A DNA stretch of 8,296 bases from assembly GCA_016936785.1 (NCBI GenBank), contig JAFGXE010000013.1:1-8296 (forward strand), in the 5' to 3' direction. The stretch comes from Alphaproteobacteria bacterium (GTDB taxonomy: Bacteria; Pseudomonadota; Alphaproteobacteria; Rs-D84; NBLK01). Numbering within the stretch: position 1 is the stretch's first letter; each line of letters begins with the position of its first letter. The notes beneath the pieces were generated by a model. It searched no databases, was not told the origin of the DNA, and saw only the letters and a program-made list of their open reading frames with translations. Made by a program: the position numbers and the translations under genes. Of this stretch, positions 6,668 through 8,296 are shown one piece after another.

Positions 6668-7516
6668 TTACTTACGTGCTTCAGCAATTGCTTTTTCAAA
6701 AGCAGCAAGTGGTAATGCGCCTGGGAAAACTTCTTCTCCAACAATAAAGAACGGTGTTCCTTCTACGCCAAACTCTTGACCTGCTTCACGTGTTTTGTGA
6801 AGTTCAGCCATTATTTGATCGCTTTCCATGTCTTTTGCAAGCTTTTCTGTATCAAGTCCTGCTTTCTTTGCGAGCGCAAGAACATGATCTTTAAATGCTT
6901 TTTCAATTGCTTCCTTAGGCATATCTTTTGAAAGCCCCTCAGGAATAACCCCTTCATCCATCATAATTTTATGAAGAGCTGCAGACTTTTCTTGTCCTTG
7001 AAGTTTTGAAGCAATCGACGCTTGAGCCGCTGTAAACGTAAACTGACTAATTGGAAATTGTTTCAAAACAACTTTTACATTTTTATCTTTTGCAAGAAGC
7101 TGATCCACTGTTTTTGAAACAGCGCGACAATGTCCACAACTATAATCAAAAAACTCATAGATAGTCACATCACCTTCTGAGTTTCCAAGAATTGGCGCAT
7201 CTTTTTCAAGTGCTTCACGATTCTTTTCCAAGTAAGCGATTGTTTGTTCTTTCGTATCGCGTGTTTTCTTTGCTTCAAGCGATTTGAATGTATCTTCAAG
7301 TATTTCAGGATGTTGCATCATTGTTGGACGCACAGCAAGAGACGCCACGAAATATGTTCCAACAAAAAGAAAAATCGCTGGCAAAATCGTTTCTGTAAAG
7401 AGACGTTTAGGCATTGACGCTTTTCTTTCTTTTTTCCAATCAATCACAAATCCGTAATAAAACTTATATCCTACGAGAATTAAAAACCCGAGAATAAATA
7501 AACCAAATGTTTGCAT
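6668..7516 (-). CDS. Membrane-anchored DsbA-family thiol-disulfide oxidoreductase
   Basis: This 282-residue protein carries a thioredoxin-fold DsbA-family domain (about 105-282) with EFFDYSCGHC at 121-130. The active-site pair is C127/C130, and the cis-proline loop is GVEGTPFFIVG (250-260, with T254-P255). The helical insert lies between them. These features fit the DsbA/DsbG/BdbD-like group that oxidises or isomerises disulfides outside the cytoplasm. Unusually, two hydrophobic segments (about 4-24 and 40-62) precede the domain, with a basic stretch KKERKASMPKR between them. This topology puts both the N-terminus and the catalytic domain in the periplasm. A charged, probably helical linker (about 68-105) follows. 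The ATG at 7516 has a strong AAGGAG six bases upstream; an internal Met at residue 35 would give a single-anchor form. Whether it oxidises, isomerises or reduces cannot be decided from sequence. Confidence 0.87.
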   Translation of the reverse strand: MQTFGLFILGFLILVGYKFYYGFVIDWKKERKASMPKRLFTETILPAIFLFVGTYFVASLAVRPTMMQHPEILEDTFKSLEAKKTRDTKEQTIAYLEKNREALEKDAPILGNSEGDVTIYEFFDYSCGHCRAVSKTVDQLLAKDKNVKVVLKQFPISQFTFTAAQASIASKLQGQEKSAALHKIMMDEGVIPEGLSKDMPKEAIEKAFKDHVLALAKKAGLDTEKLAKDMESDQIMAELHKTREAGQEFGVEGTPFFIVGEEVFPGALPLAAFEKAIAEARK

Positions 7517-7522
7517 TTCTTT

Positions 7523-7528
7523 CTCCTT
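7523..7528 (-). promoter_or_regulatory. Shine-Dalgarno sequence that fixes the dsb start
   Basis: AAGGAG on the minus strand lies six bases before the ATG at 7516. It is the strongest well-spaced ribosome site in the window. It supports the longer product with two hydrophobic segments rather than the internal Met start. Confidence 0.8.
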
Positions 7529-7587
7529 ATTTTGTATTTATGCTTACTCCAGCGTATCCGACTTTTGTCTGAAACACAAGAAGAATT

Positions 7588-7610
7588 TTAGGATATCAAC
7601 GATACCCTAA
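7588..7610 (-). terminator. Hairpin overlapping the gdh stop codon
   Basis: In minus-strand RNA, TTAGGGTATC (7610-7601) pairs with GATATCCTAA (7597-7588) around a GTT loop. This gives ten base pairs including one G-U wobble. The stop codon TAG (7609-7607) is inside the 5' arm. The following AATTCTTCTTGT is only moderately T-rich, so termination may be incomplete and the element may instead protect the mRNA 3' end. The dsb gene starts 90 bases after the gdh stop. Confidence 0.5.
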
Positions 7611-8296
7611 TTTTTCTTAAAATCCTCTTGCGTTCCAAGGAATGCCATCGCTGTTGAAATACGTTTCAAAGCTTGTTCATACGTTGCTGTTCGCAATGTT
7701 TTCTTTTCAAGCAATGAGGCATCAAAAACTTTTTCTGAGGCATCTTCAATTCGTGCTTTCAACTTATCATTTACTTGATCTTCTGTCCAATAATCCCCTG
7801 TGCGATTTTGAACCCATTCATAATAACTCACAATCACACCACCGGCATTCACGAGAACATCTGGAAGTACGGGAATGTTGCGTTTCTCAAGAATAGCATC
7901 TGCTTCAAGAGTCACAGGTCCGTTTGCAATTTCAAGAATCATTTTCGCTTTAATGGTCGCTGCATTTTCTTTTGTAATCTGATTTTCAAGTGCAGCCGGC
8001 ACAAGCACGCTTACATCAAGCCCAAGAAGCTCTTTATTTGAAATCTTTTCACATGTCGCACCTGATTCACATTTCAATTCAGAAAGTAATTTTCCTTTAT
8101 GACCAACAAGATCATTCAAGTTAAATCCTTCTTTACGATAAAGTGCACCGCTCACATCAGAAACAGCCACAATTTTATATCCAGCTTTCAAAGCAAAGAT
8201 TGTAAAATAGTATCCGACATTTCCAAAACCTTGAACCGCAATTGTTGTTTCTTGTGGCACCATTTTTTGACGTTTTGCCCAAAGATCAAACACAAA
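7607..8296 (-). CDS. gdhA: Glu/Leu/Phe/Val dehydrogenase, C-terminal part (probable glutamate dehydrogenase)
   Basis: The window holds the last 229 residues. The reading frame is open to the right edge, so the N-terminal substrate-binding domain lies outside, and the GTG at 8293 is an internal Val rather than a start. The visible part is the Rossmann domain: TIAVQGFGNVG with the dinucleotide-binding GFGNVG, IVAVSDVSGALY after the second strand, LVPAALENQIT, EIANGPVTLEAD and LPDVLVNAGGVIVSYYEWVQN. These are characteristic of glutamate dehydrogenase, which interconverts glutamate and 2-oxoglutarate plus ammonia in the cytoplasm. The Asp after the second strand (SDVSG) would favour NAD over NADP, but this is weak evidence. 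Leucine or phenylalanine dehydrogenase is less likely given the ANGP and NAGG blocks, although the substrate pocket is mostly outside the window. Confidence 0.88.
   Translation of the reverse strand, partial: FVFDLWAKRQKMVPQETTIAVQGFGNVGYYFTIFALKAGYKIVAVSDVSGALYRKEGFNLNDLVGHKGKLLSELKCESGATCEKISNKELLGLDVSVLVPAALENQITKENAATIKAKMILEIANGPVTLEADAILEKRNIPVLPDVLVNAGGVIVSYYEWVQNRTGDYWTEDQVNDKLKARIEDASEKVFDASLLEKKTLRTATYEQALKRISTAMAFLGTQEDFKKN

Noticed and set aside
7517..7606. Promoter for the dsb gene (TTGTGT-N17-TACGCT or TAAAAT near the hairpin)
   Set aside because: The TACGCT -10 matches too few consensus positions, and the TAAAAT has no -35 at a suitable distance.
7642..8041. Plus-strand open frames antisense to gdh
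   Set aside because: They are shadows of the dehydrogenase frame, whose family motifs are intact on the minus strand.

Overview
This is a low-GC (roughly 40 % by eye), densely coding chromosomal segment of an alphaproteobacterium. The best marker is a full-length CcrM-type GANTC adenine methyltransferase. It is 358 residues from its ATG, the length I recall for Caulobacter CcrM, and it has the CcrM C-terminal domain. With low GC, housekeeping secD/secF, a long AsmA-like protein and a DsbA-family protein, the setting resembles the AT-rich alphaproteobacterial orders (Rickettsiales- or Holosporales-like, or an uncultured relative). I cannot fix the order from sequence alone. No transposase, phage gene, CRISPR array, tRNA or rRNA is visible.

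Layout from left to right: (1) 1-2526, minus strand: secD then secF, the Sec translocon accessory pair, followed at once by the 5' end of a third gene that leaves the window and begins with an apparent signal anchor. (2) 2527-2731: a 205-base AT-rich divergent regulatory region between secD (minus) and ccrM (plus). (3) 2732-3808, plus strand: ccrM, with a good sigma70-like promoter whose -10 box lies so close to the ATG that the mRNA should be leaderless or nearly so. (4) 3809-6568, minus strand: a 919-residue AsmA-family envelope protein, convergent with ccrM with no base between the two stop codons, and with its own -10 box and Shine-Dalgarno sequence. (5) 6624-6651: a strong intrinsic terminator that separates it from (6) 6668-7516, minus strand: a membrane-anchored DsbA-family thiol oxidoreductase. 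(7) 7607-8296, minus strand: the C-terminal NAD(P)-binding half of a Glu/Leu/Phe/Val dehydrogenase, cut by the window edge, with a hairpin overlapping its stop codon.

Three of the complete genes serve envelope biogenesis (SecDF, AsmA-like, DsbA-like), one is an epigenetic cell-cycle methyltransferase, and one is central nitrogen metabolism. I see no previously undescribed multi-gene system. The points worth a second look are mostly regulatory or architectural: the leaderless-looking ccrM, the absence of GANTC or a full CtrA box in its promoter region, the zero-gap convergence, a cysteine pair in periplasmic SecD near a thiol oxidoreductase gene, and the hidden non-ATG start downstream of secF.
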